Assembly: GCA_028289345.1 (NCBI GenBank)
Contig: JANQQL010000017.1
Location: 60,840 to 124,839, forward strand
Origin: Planctomycetota bacterium
GTDB taxonomy: Bacteria; Planctomycetota; B15-G4; SIAN01
Direction: 5' to 3'
Length of the DNA stretch: 64,000 nt
Part shown: piece after piece, positions 17,923-26,195 of the stretch
How the letters are laid out: each line of letters starts with the position of its first letter
How positions within the stretch are numbered: position 1 is the stretch's first letter
Position numbers and translations under genes: made by a program
The notes under the pieces: model-generated
Databases searched by the model: none
What the model saw: the letters and a program-made list of their open reading frames with translations, nothing else
Told to the model about the DNA's origin: nothing

Positions 17923-18000
17923 CGACGAGCTGGCGGGACGGAACCCGACATTGTCGCTGCGGTTCGACGGATGATTCGAGTTCCGGTTCGCGGACCGCGC
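17923..18000 (-). repeat. DGR template repeat (TR), 5'-truncated
   Basis: Read on the minus strand this 78-bp element carries the typical adenine-rich template codons: five AAC or AAT asparagine codons plus AGC, spelling RSANRNSNHPSNRSDNVGF. It aligns without gaps to the VR, and the differences concentrate at template adenines. Its 3' boundary differs slightly from the VR (AGC TCG TCG against AGG TCG TCA), as IMH* and IMH commonly do. Its 5' side stops at 18000, where sequence coding for an FG-GAP protein starts. The expected upstream template part (corresponding to RGGSW-N-N-N) is missing. No reverse transcriptase or Avd gene flanks it: the 17593-17922 stretch between VR and TR shows no supportable gene. 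Confidence 0.9.
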
Positions 18001-18001
18001 T

Positions 18002-18823
18002 GACGGGGACCGGTTCGTCATCGGTCAGGATCAGGATTCGCCCATGGGGCTCGGCTCCGGATCCGTCGCGGTTTATCGGTATCAAGGTGGTTGGGCTCTC
18101 GAGGACACCATCGTTCCCGCGGATGGAGTGGCCTTCGACGTCTTTGGTTCGAGCGTGGCTCTGTGGGGAGACACCCTCGCGATTGGTGCACCGACGTTCC
18201 CTGTGGTGGTCAACAAACCCGGCAAGGTTTACCTCTACGAGCGCGACGCGCTTCACCAGTGGAACCTGGAGCAAGTGGTGTCACCGGCGGATGGAGTCGA
18301 GAACGATCTGTTCGGGATTGCCGTCGACATCCAGGACGATCTCTTGGTCGCCGGAGCCAATGGTCGTGACTCCGCGCACACGTTCGTCCGCGAAACCTCC
18401 GGGCAGTGGCGAGAACACTTGGCGATCAGCCTCTCGCAGACAGACGTGATCGTGTTCGATGGGGAGAGCACGTGGTTGGGGAACAGTACCGAGAGCCTGG
18501 GCGCGGGATCGGCGTTCGAGTTCGCGGTCAGTCGCGATCTCACCATCGCTTCGCCGTCCACGGTCCAAGCGGGGGACACACTCACGATCACCACCAGCCT
18601 CGGCCAACCCGGGGGCACGATGTTTCTGTTCGCTGTGGGTGTGAACGGGACTCCTCTTTTCTTGCGGCTCGTCCAGGGCAACTTCGACGCGAACGGGATC
18701 GCCGAGTTCAGCCTTGGCATCCTGCCGGGACTGGAGGGCATCACCCTGGACATCGTTTCGCTGTTCCGGGATGCGAATGAAAAGCTCGTCCTGACCGATC
18801 CAGCGACAATCGCCTTTGAGTGA
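18002..18823 (+). pseudogene. FG-GAP repeat protein, 5'-truncated remnant
   Basis: The frame reads directly into an FG-GAP style repeat at its first codons (DGDRFVIGQDQDSPMGLGSG) with no signal peptide and no start codon before the ATG at 18044. Two further FG-GAP-like units follow (FDVFGSSVALWGDTLAIGAP and ENDLFGIAVDIQDDLLVAGA), then a C-terminal beta domain (SPSTVQAGDTLTITTSLGQPG) like that of secreted planctomycete FG-GAP proteins. Intact relatives start with a signal peptide and more repeats; one is present at 32117-33745. The missing 5' end coincides with the truncated DGR template, so one rearrangement may have damaged both. A short protein from 18044 (259 aa) could still be made, but it would not be exported. 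Confidence 0.75.
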
Positions 18824-18906
18824 GGGGCGTCTTGGAGAAGCCACTCGGGGACTGATCGCGAACCGGACCTGCGGGCAGTTCAACCACCCAGGGAGTGTCG
18901 AGTGAC

Positions 18907-21861
18907 TTAGCGCGCAACGCTCGCCGGCGCTTGACTTTGAATCGTCTCCAGGAAAGCTTCCGCCCAGCGCAAGTGTTGGCGGTTCGGAGAGAGGGCATCT
19001 CGTTGCGCTGCAATCTGATCTTGGAGCAGCGTTTCGCACTCTTTGTCGTAGCCTAGCTGCTCGTAGAGTCTGGCCAGCACCACCGCCGCATCGAGCACGT
19101 CGAGATGATCTTCTCCCAAGGCGATGCTCAAGCGGCGGAAGGCCTTCTCCGTCAGCTCGAGCGCTTCTGGGAGTTCTCCTTGCTCTTTGCGGATGAACCC
19201 CAGAACGTAATGGGCGACGGCGGTCTCCTTGTGTTCTTCTCCGAGTCTCGCCTCGAACCCATGGACGGCAGCTTCGATGTGGTTCGTCGCATTGTCGTAG
19301 TCTTTCATCGTCACCAAGAGTCGACCAAGTTCGTAGTGAGCTCTGCTTGTCCGGATGTTCTCCTCGCCGAACATCTCCGCGAAAGCGTCTAGGACATCCT
19401 CTCGAACGAGAAGGGCGTCCTCATATCTGCCAGTTTCAGTAAGGACTCGGGCATGGTTCTGGCGGAGGGTCAAAGTCTCGGGATGAAAGTCGCCGTATAC
19501 GTCCAAGGCGATTTCTAGGGATTGATCGATTCGAGCTTCGGCTTCCTTTGTTTTGCCTTGCACGACGAGAGCGGCTGACAGGGCGTTCAGACAATGCGCT
19601 CGCTGTGTCGGAGCAGCGGTTTGAACTTTGTCGAGGACCTTGATCGCACGGCGAGAGAGCATCTCTGCCTCCCGGTGTTTTCCAACTGCAAGCACATAGC
19701 CAGCCAGGGTGGCCAAGCAGTCAACCGTTTCAAAACTCTCTGGTCCATGGAGCTCTTCCAGGATGTTCAAAGCCTCTCGGGACAGCGCCTCCGCTTCCGT
19801 GTGTCGCCTCAGCTGGTTGAGAACGTCGGCTCTCTCCAGAAGCGCCGTCGCGTAGCGGGGGTGCTCCTTGCCGTAGAGTTCTTGCTCAATTTCGAGAAAC
19901 TCTCCGTACAAACGCTCTGCTTCGGAGAAGAGTCCCAGGTTTCGGTTCAGGTGTGCCAGGGTCCCTCGGCACCGGTTTGTGGATGGGTCAACTTCGCCCA
20001 AGTTTGCGCGATTCCACCTCAGCGACTCCATGACCAATTCGTGGGCCTCGTCCAAAGCTCCACGCCGTCCAAGAATCGTTCCGAGGGTCAGTTTGGTGGA
20101 AGCCAGCCCTGCCGGATCTCCATCTCCTTTGTTTTGCCGTTTCGCCAGCACGTGCCTTGCCCGTTCTTCCGCTTGGCTCAACTCGCCAATCTTGAACAAC
20201 ACTTCTGACTCTGCCTCGATGAGGGAAAGTGTCAACTCATCGTCACTTCCGTGAACTTGGGTCGATGCTCCGGAAGCCAACTGAGCCAGCTCATGGGCTT
20301 CCTCGAATCGTTGCTGGCTTTGATAGGCTCGAATGAGCTCAAAGTCGATGAGCAGAGTTTCCGCTCCTTCGCGCCCAAAAGTCCTCCGCGAAACTTCGGA
20401 TGCTTGCTCAAGTTGGGACACGGCGTCTTCCAGAAGACCCATGCCGCGATACGTCGCCCCGATGATGCGAAGGAGGGTGGCGTCCATTCCCGCGAGTTCC
20501 TGAGATCTGCGACGGACCTCCCGCGCGGCATGGTCTAGATAACTCCTCGCGGCCACCACCGGGACCGGGTGCCCCGGATTGTCATATCCGAAAGCTCTGC
20601 CGAGAACTTCGATCGCGGCTCTCGTCATCTGTCGTTGAGAGACTGCTTCGTCTCGGGCGCGACGCGCACTTAGGAGCCCTGAGATCCCAAAAGATGCTCC
20701 GATCCCGAGGCCGATCACAATCGTTGACAGGGTGAGCATCAAAGCCCGGTTTCGCCGAATGAACTTCTTCAGGAGGTATCTCGAGGATGGGGGTTGCGCC
20801 TCGATTGGCTGGAATGAAAGGTGGCGGCGAATGTCCGCCGCGAGCTCAGAGACGGCGACGTATCGACGGCCACGGCTTTTTTCGAGTGCTTTCGCCGCAA
20901 TCACGGTGAGGTCGCCTTTCAGGGACCGGTCGAGTGAGCCAAGTCTTCGAGGCTCCTTCTCTTGAATGAGCCGAATCGCATTCGGTGTCGACTCGCCAGC
21001 AAGGTCGATGGGTAGTTGGCCGCTCAGCAACTCGAAGAGAATGACTCCCAGCGAGTAGATGTCCGTTCGAATGTCGACTTCGAGTTCCCCGCCGGCTTGT
21101 TCTGGGCTCATGTAGCCAAGCGTTCCAATCACTTCGCCAAGCTCCGTGCCTCGAGGGGCCGGGTCTTTCTCTTCACGGGCGACTCGAGCGATTCCGAAGT
21201 CCAAGATCTTTGGTTGGCCTTCCGGGTCCACCAGAATGTTGTCAGGTTTCAGGTCCCGATGAATGACGCCGTTTTGATGAGCGTGGTGGACTGCATCGCT
21301 GATTTTCAGGAACAGCTCGAGCTTCTCTCGGATGCTCGGCGTCGAGTCTTTCGCGTAGGTTGCGAGGGAATGCCCATAGATTCGTTCCATGGCGAAATAC
21401 GGCTGGCGAAGAGTTGGGGTGTCGATCATGCCAGCCGCGTGAATCTGGGCGATGCCGGGGTGGTGGAGCGAACCAAGAGCTTCCGCTTCGAATTCGAAGC
21501 GACGCAGGAGCTTCTCGGTCATGAGTGCCGGGCGCAGGACCTTGAGAGCGACCTTGCGACGCGGTTTCTCTTGCAGTGCCTCGTAGACAACGCCCATTCC
21601 GCCCGAACCCAGGATGCCAAGGATTCGATACTGACCGATGCGATCGGGATAAACAAAGTCCTCGTCCATGGGCGTTGCGCCGGCGAGCCCGTGCTCCAGG
21701 ATCGAATCATCAGAATCAAAGCGAAGAAGTGACTCGACCTCATCGCGAAGCTCTTCATTTCCTTGGCATCTGTCGTCGAGGTACTTGCGTCTGAGCCGTG
21801 GGTCGGAAATCTCGCGAGCGCCGTGAAAGATGGACTCAACCCAGTCGGAGGGTAATGTCAT
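18907..21861 (-). CDS. Transmembrane Ser/Thr protein kinase with TPR repeats (pair B kinase)
   Basis: A 984-aa protein. An N-terminal helical stretch (1-70) precedes the kinase domain (about 75-350) with LGSGGMGVV (84-92), ALK lysine 107, HRDLKPDN (catalytic Asp203), a canonical DFG (221-223) and GTLGYMSPEQAGG. A membrane helix covers about 373-397. The rest consists of about ten 40-42-residue TPR units of the kinesin-light-chain type (repeated patterns such as AEALSREALNILEELHG). This places a TPR array beyond the membrane, suited to protein or peptide sensing. The ATG at 21861 overlaps the sigma factor stop codon as ATGA, so translation is probably coupled; this start removes 19 residues from the longest frame. 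Confidence 0.95.
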   Translation of the reverse strand: MTLPSDWVESIFHGAREISDPRLRRKYLDDRCQGNEELRDEVESLLRFDSDDSILEHGLAGATPMDEDFVYPDRIGQYRILGILGSGGMGVVYEALQEKPRRKVALKVLRPALMTEKLLRRFEFEAEALGSLHHPGIAQIHAAGMIDTPTLRQPYFAMERIYGHSLATYAKDSTPSIREKLELFLKISDAVHHAHQNGVIHRDLKPDNILVDPEGQPKILDFGIARVAREEKDPAPRGTELGEVIGTLGYMSPEQAGGELEVDIRTDIYSLGVILFELLSGQLPIDLAGESTPNAIRLIQEKEPRRLGSLDRSLKGDLTVIAAKALEKSRGRRYVAVSELAADIRRHLSFQPIEAQPPSSRYLLKKFIRRNRALMLTLSTIVIGLGIGASFGISGLLSARRARDEAVSQRQMTRAAIEVLGRAFGYDNPGHPVPVVAARSYLDHAAREVRRRSQELAGMDATLLRIIGATYRGMGLLEDAVSQLEQASEVSRRTFGREGAETLLIDFELIRAYQSQQRFEEAHELAQLASGASTQVHGSDDELTLSLIEAESEVLFKIGELSQAEERARHVLAKRQNKGDGDPAGLASTKLTLGTILGRRGALDEAHELVMESLRWNRANLGEVDPSTNRCRGTLAHLNRNLGLFSEAERLYGEFLEIEQELYGKEHPRYATALLERADVLNQLRRHTEAEALSREALNILEELHGPESFETVDCLATLAGYVLAVGKHREAEMLSRRAIKVLDKVQTAAPTQRAHCLNALSAALVVQGKTKEAEARIDQSLEIALDVYGDFHPETLTLRQNHARVLTETGRYEDALLVREDVLDAFAEMFGEENIRTSRAHYELGRLLVTMKDYDNATNHIEAAVHGFEARLGEEHKETAVAHYVLGFIRKEQGELPEALELTEKAFRRLSIALGEDHLDVLDAAVVLARLYEQLGYDKECETLLQDQIAAQRDALSPNRQHLRWAEAFLETIQSQAPASVAR

Positions 21862-22376
21862 CGGGGGTCCCCTTCTCTGTTCAGCTCGCGTCGGAGGAAT
21901 GCTCGAGCAAGTGCCCACTGTCTTCTGACGGCGGTCTCCTCAAGGCCCAAGGCGCTCCCGATTTCCTTGACCGTCATTTCCCAAAGGCGGAGGAGCGCGA
22001 TCTCTCGCTGGCGAGGCCATCGTTCTCCGAGTTTCTGCAAGGCGTCTTCGATGACCAGGATGTCGAGGGGAGTTCCGGCCCGGACGGCATGAGCGTCCAC
22101 AAGGGTCAATCTCTTGTCTGGCTCCCCTCTTTTCTGGGCTTTGCGGGAACGAGCGTGGTCGACGAGTACGTGATGAGCAGCTCTTGCGGCAACGGCCTGA
22201 AGATGATTTCGGTCGTTCAGGCGCTCTTGATGTTTCGCGACTCGTAGGAAGACCTCATGGACAACTTCGGTGGGCTGGAGGGTGTGGTTCTTTCGTTCGC
22301 CGCGATCCATCATTCGAACGACATACGATCGAAGTTCTTGATAGAGGCTGTCGTCAAACTGCGGCGATGGCACCAT
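21858..22376 (-). CDS. ECF sigma factor (pair B)
   Basis: A 172-aa sigma factor of the ECF family common in planctomycetes. Region 2 spans QPTEVVHEVFLRVAKHQ and the following NHLQAVAARAAHHVLVDHAR. Region 4 is the helix-turn-helix EIALLRLWEMTVKEIGSAL with ETAVRRQWALARAFLRREL. AGGGAG lies just before the ATG at 22376. The stop codon overlaps the start of the kinase gene by the four bases ATGA, so the two are one operon and are probably made in fixed proportion. The region upstream contains an AT-rich patch (22440-22510) with a TTGACT on the minus strand that may belong to the operon promoter. Confidence 0.93.
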   Translation of the reverse strand: MVPSPQFDDSLYQELRSYVVRMMDRGERKNHTLQPTEVVHEVFLRVAKHQERLNDRNHLQAVAARAAHHVLVDHARSRKAQKRGEPDKRLTLVDAHAVRAGTPLDILVIEDALQKLGERWPRQREIALLRLWEMTVKEIGSALGLEETAVRRQWALARAFLRRELNREGDPR

Positions 22377-22864
22377 GAGCTCCCTGTTCTTGATCGCTGT
22401 CCCATGTTCAAAGCGGGAATCATCGAAGAAAACGTGCAGTCAAAAAAAATCGTCAGATCCCTTCATGAAAGAAATGATGTAAGTGACTGATAAATTTTGA
22501 CTTAGAGTCGATCAGTCCGTCACGGGCTGGGTTGGCTCGGCCGCGGATCTGTCAGTTCGGGAATGTCCCGGACGGGCTCTGCGGAGACGGTCGCCAGTGG
22601 GGAACTTGGAAGGATTGGGTGGAGTCGATCTCTTCCACGAACTGGGGGGAGGGCTCTTTGGCGAGCTCGGGGAGGGGGCTTTCCTCGGCCTCGTGGGTGC
22701 TGCCGGGTCTGGGAGGACTCGACTTCAAGTCCATTGCATTCGCTCGCGGCAGGAATGGTCAACTCATTGCGAGCAGCGGAGCAAGGTTCGCGATCCGTGA
22801 GAGAACAACGGTGTGCGTCGATCCTCGGGCAACTCGCCGTCCGGCGCGCGCCTTGCCGTTGGGG
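22377..22864. other. Intergenic region, 488 bp
   Basis: This lies between the start of the sigma factor gene and the stop of the molybdopterin oxidoreductase, both on the minus strand. The part near 22440-22510 is clearly more AT-rich than its surroundings and is the likely promoter region of the sigma/kinase operon. The rest has only short, compositionally poor open frames that I do not support as genes. Confidence 0.5.
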
Positions 22865-25363
22865 TCAGCCGATCCGCTCGACCCGACACGCAAAGCACTT
22901 GTAGGCCTGCTGGCCCGAAAGAGGATCGAAGTAACGGTCGTCCACGAGCTGGTTCGCGGCTTCGTAGCGAGGGAGGTCAAAGTCGTCCCCGAGAACCTGC
23001 GCCGGACCGAAACTGTTCGGGACGTAGATGGTGTCCTTGCGGATGCCTGACCAGTGGAGCGCGGTCGCTCGGATTCGTCCGCGCGGGCTGATGACAGCAA
23101 TCTCTTGCCCGTCCAAGACGGCGAAGCGTTTCGCGGTCTCCGGATGGATCTGGACCAAGCGGATGCCGTTCTTGAGCTTTCCGGTCGGGGTCCACTGGGT
23201 CACTCCGGCGAAATGGACGACGCTCGCGCGGCCGATCGTTCCCATGAGTGGGAACTCGGCGTGAAGGGCCGTTGCTTCCTGCTCGCCGATCTCTACCCGC
23301 GGAGTGAGCGAGTGGGGATTGACCGGATTCGCCACTAGGTCCTCCGAGTACACGATCCACTCTTGTCTTCCGACGACCTCCGGGTGGGTGTAGTAATCGG
23401 GAAACGCGCCGAGTCCGACAGGACGTAGACGTGCGTCCATGGCTTCGGTGAAGAGTTCGACCTTCCCGGACGGCGTCGGAAACCGCTTCCCGCGGTGTTC
23501 GGGAGCCAGCGCTTCGAGGGCCTCGTACCAGCTCGGATGATCGAGATACATCGTGCTGACGCCGGGGTGATCTTCGTTCGGGCAGGGCCATTGCAACGGA
23601 GTCCGGCGACGCTCAAGCCTCGCTTGGGTCATCCCGCCCATGCCGGGGGTGTTTTCGACGAAGGTCTGCCAGAGCCTCGAGTAGTCCGCCCACTCGGGTC
23701 GAATGTTCCGTGTCCACCGTTGGGGATCGGCGGATGGGTCGTTGCGCTCGAGCGCGGCGGCCAGATCGACGAAAATCTCGACATCGGTGCGCGACTCCCC
23801 GACCCTCGGCACGGCCTGCTCTTGCCAGCGAATCGCGCGGTCATCTCTTCGCATGTAAACGCCGTCGAACTCGAGACCACTCGCGACGGGAAGAACGACG
23901 TCCGCATAGAGCGCCGCCTCCTCCATGAAGAGCCCTGTGTAGACGTAGAAATCGAGCGCTTCGAAGGCTCGCCGAACGCGTGCCGTGTTCGCGGAAGCAA
24001 TCAGCGGATTGCCTTCGGTCATCACGGCCCGCAGGCGATACGGCCTCCCTTCGAGGATCGACTCCGCGAACCAATCGGGCCCGACGGGGAGAGCAGCCTG
24101 CGTCTTCCCCGGGGGAGACACATCGAGTGAAGGCAGCCCGAGATGTCCCGGCCAGGTGTTGTGCATGAAGTTGCAGCCGCCGCCGGGCTGCCCCACGTTT
24201 CCCGTCACTGCGGCGAGGATGGCGAGCACACGGTAGGTCGTGAAGGCGTTGAGCTGATGGGAGATTCCAGCGTTGCAGAAAATGGCGGCCGGCTTCGTTC
24301 GGGAGTACTCCTCGGCGATGGCTCGGATCTTTTCAGCCGGGATGTCGCAACGTTCTTGCGCCCACTCCGGTGAGTAGCCGCGACTCTCTAGGTGATCCTT
24401 CAGCGCGTCGAAACCCACAGTCCAATCGCGAACGAAGACGCGGTCGTACAGTCCCTCTTGGATGACATGGGCGAGCATGCCGAGGGCGAACGCCAGATCG
24501 GTATGGGGTTTGATCCCAATCCACTCGTCGCCGTACTCCGCCGTCGGTGTCCGACGAGGGTCGACGACGACCAGTCGCGCCTTTGTGTTTTGGCGCTGCC
24601 GCAGAAGGTACTCGAACGTCACCGGATGGGTCTCTGCCTGGTTCGTCCCAAGAAACAGCAAGTACCGGGACGATCCTAGATCTTCTTGACCGGTGGTCGG
24701 ATCGATCCCGTAGCCGTTCGTGAAGTTCCCAAGCCCGAGGGTCCAAGAGAGCGCATTGCCACCCGCGTCGTTGCAAACCGGGCCGACGTCGGTCGCGTTG
24801 GGACTCCCGAGGAGTTCCAAGATCCTGCCGATCACGCTCCCGGCCCCGCGAAGCATGCGGCCGGTGGTGCGATTGGCAATGGTGTGGGCTTGGCCGGCGT
24901 CTCTCAGCTCGAGGAACCGTCGAGCGACGAGATCCAGCGCCTCGTCCCACGAACACGGCTGGAATCTCGAGTCCGGTGATCCTTTCTGTCCCCCGACGCG
25001 TCGCAGCGGGTGCTTCAATCGATGGCGGTTGTGGATCAACTCCGTCATCAACGAGGCTTTGACACAGAGATCGCCCGCTTGGACGGGGTCGTCCAGGAAT
25101 CCGCGAACGTCCACCGGTCGACCCGCCTTCATGTGAACGTCGAGACCGCAAAGGGAGTTGCAGAACTGGCAGGACGAAGAGACAACGCGATCCGCTTGCA
25201 GCGCTGCCGATCCCTGGGAGAAGTCGTGGTTCTCGGGCTTCGCCGACGCCGGTTCGTTGCGACTTGCTCGTGGAACCAAAGAACATCCACTCGCTGCCAG
25301 GGCGCTGGCGGCGGTCCCGGTCAAGAATCCGCGCCGGGAGAGGCCCTTCTTGTCGTCCGTCAA
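22865..25363 (-). CDS. Tat-exported molybdopterin oxidoreductase (DMSO reductase superfamily)
   Basis: An 832-aa catalytic subunit. It opens with a twin-arginine signal (SRRGFLTGTAAS) that runs into ASGC, so a Tat-exported lipoprotein is possible. The iron-sulfur binding pattern is CQFCNSLC followed by a fourth cysteine in GDLCVKA (about residues 65-101). The Mo-ligand region reads VGPVCNDAGG, suggesting cysteine ligation as in periplasmic nitrate reductases and formate dehydrogenase-like enzymes. The C-terminal molydop-binding domain (about 690-820) is complete. The start is TTG at 25363, supported by AGGAGAG about 6 nt upstream. No electron-transfer subunit or chaperone gene is adjacent, so substrate and partner cannot be assigned; nitrate or another oxyanion is possible. 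Confidence 0.9.
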   Translation of the reverse strand: MTDDKKGLSRRGFLTGTAASALAASGCSLVPRASRNEPASAKPENHDFSQGSAALQADRVVSSSCQFCNSLCGLDVHMKAGRPVDVRGFLDDPVQAGDLCVKASLMTELIHNRHRLKHPLRRVGGQKGSPDSRFQPCSWDEALDLVARRFLELRDAGQAHTIANRTTGRMLRGAGSVIGRILELLGSPNATDVGPVCNDAGGNALSWTLGLGNFTNGYGIDPTTGQEDLGSSRYLLFLGTNQAETHPVTFEYLLRQRQNTKARLVVVDPRRTPTAEYGDEWIGIKPHTDLAFALGMLAHVIQEGLYDRVFVRDWTVGFDALKDHLESRGYSPEWAQERCDIPAEKIRAIAEEYSRTKPAAIFCNAGISHQLNAFTTYRVLAILAAVTGNVGQPGGGCNFMHNTWPGHLGLPSLDVSPPGKTQAALPVGPDWFAESILEGRPYRLRAVMTEGNPLIASANTARVRRAFEALDFYVYTGLFMEEAALYADVVLPVASGLEFDGVYMRRDDRAIRWQEQAVPRVGESRTDVEIFVDLAAALERNDPSADPQRWTRNIRPEWADYSRLWQTFVENTPGMGGMTQARLERRRTPLQWPCPNEDHPGVSTMYLDHPSWYEALEALAPEHRGKRFPTPSGKVELFTEAMDARLRPVGLGAFPDYYTHPEVVGRQEWIVYSEDLVANPVNPHSLTPRVEIGEQEATALHAEFPLMGTIGRASVVHFAGVTQWTPTGKLKNGIRLVQIHPETAKRFAVLDGQEIAVISPRGRIRATALHWSGIRKDTIYVPNSFGPAQVLGDDFDLPRYEAANQLVDDRYFDPLSGQQAYKCFACRVERIG

Positions 25364-26007
25364 CTGAACTCTCCTACGACTGCAAGAACTCGGCGAGTGG
25401 GCCGACCATCATCTTCCGCGGACACGTCGCAGCGGCAAACGGGATTCAGCCGGGGAAACCGGACATCGTGCGAATGTTCGAGGAGTGGCGCGAGGCGAGG
25501 GTGCTGAATCCGGCTTCGGAGACCGGAGCCTTGGAGTTCCGCCAGCACGCGCTCGGTCCGGTCCGATGATCCGCGGCCGATCCCAGGGCCGGTCCGCCCT
25601 CGATGCTGGCGGACTCCGCCTCGTCGGGCAGGTCGATGGGCTTCGACCCAGCGCCTTCAAACCGAACCGGCGGTTGCTTATTCTGCGGCGCGAGACGGCC
25701 TCCCCGAGCTCTTTGGATGGGGCTCAGACCCGATCCGGACGTTCGGAGAGGCTGCTGTGTTTCAACACCCTCGCGCAGGGTCCGGGCCTCGCAGGCAGTG
25801 GAAGAAGTCTTCCGGCCCCCGATCAGATCTTTTCGCCTCCGTCTTCGGTCTCGCATCCTCGACGAATCCAGCGATTCGCCTACGGATCAGACTCGTCGGC
25901 GGAAACGAAAATCTCTCGATCGGGCCATCCGAGGCCTTTTTTCAACGGCGTGCCCCACGCCTTCGAGCGCCTGGTGCCGCTCACTCCTCCGACCGGAGAT
26001 TCCGACC
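25364..26007. other. Intergenic region, 644 bp
   Basis: This lies between the divergently transcribed oxidoreductase and the small membrane protein/htpG pair. Overlapping open frames exist on both strands, including an upstream extension of the htpG frame, but they read as Arg/Ser/Pro-rich shadows with no family features or ribosome-binding sites. A heat-shock promoter for htpG would be expected here or within the small gene; I could not identify one. Confidence 0.45.
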
Positions 26008-26169
26008 ATGGAAGTGCTGGGACTCATCTTCGGTCTCGCCGCGGCGATCTTCGCCCTGGTGGGTTGGGGGCTGGCGGGCGCGGCCTTCTCGCGGACCCAA
26101 AGCCTGAAGGACAGTGTGGAGCAGTTGGAACGTCGGATTGCACAACTGGAAACCACCCGGAACGACTGA
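26008..26169 (+). CDS. Small single-pass membrane protein with coiled-coil tail, 53 aa
   Basis: A GGAG ribosome-binding site 9 nt before the ATG supports this short gene. The N-terminal half is one membrane helix (LIFGLAAAIFALVGWGLAGA). The C-terminal half is a heptad-like coiled coil (LKDSVEQLERRIAQLE). It sits 26 bp upstream of htpG on the same strand and is probably cotranscribed. I recognise no family; it may oligomerise at the membrane. The function is unknown. Confidence 0.65.
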   Translation: MEVLGLIFGLAAAIFALVGWGLAGAAFSRTQSLKDSVEQLERRIAQLETTRND

Positions 26170-26195
26170 CCGGGCGACGAACGAGGAAAATCAAC

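Noticed and set aside
17593..18000. Simple inverted duplication of the NACHT 3' end instead of a DGR template
   Set aside because: A duplication followed by drift would not place 9 of 14 changes on template adenines while leaving 59 of 64 other positions intact.
18002..18060. Intact FG-GAP gene with a start upstream of the TR
   Set aside because: The frame upstream of 18002 overlaps the TR region, shows no start codon with a ribosome-binding site and no signal peptide, so a 5' truncation fits better.
22520..22762. Small minus-strand genes between the oxidoreductase and the sigma factor
   Set aside because: They are Pro/Arg/Ser-rich, without ribosome-binding sites or recognisable domains.
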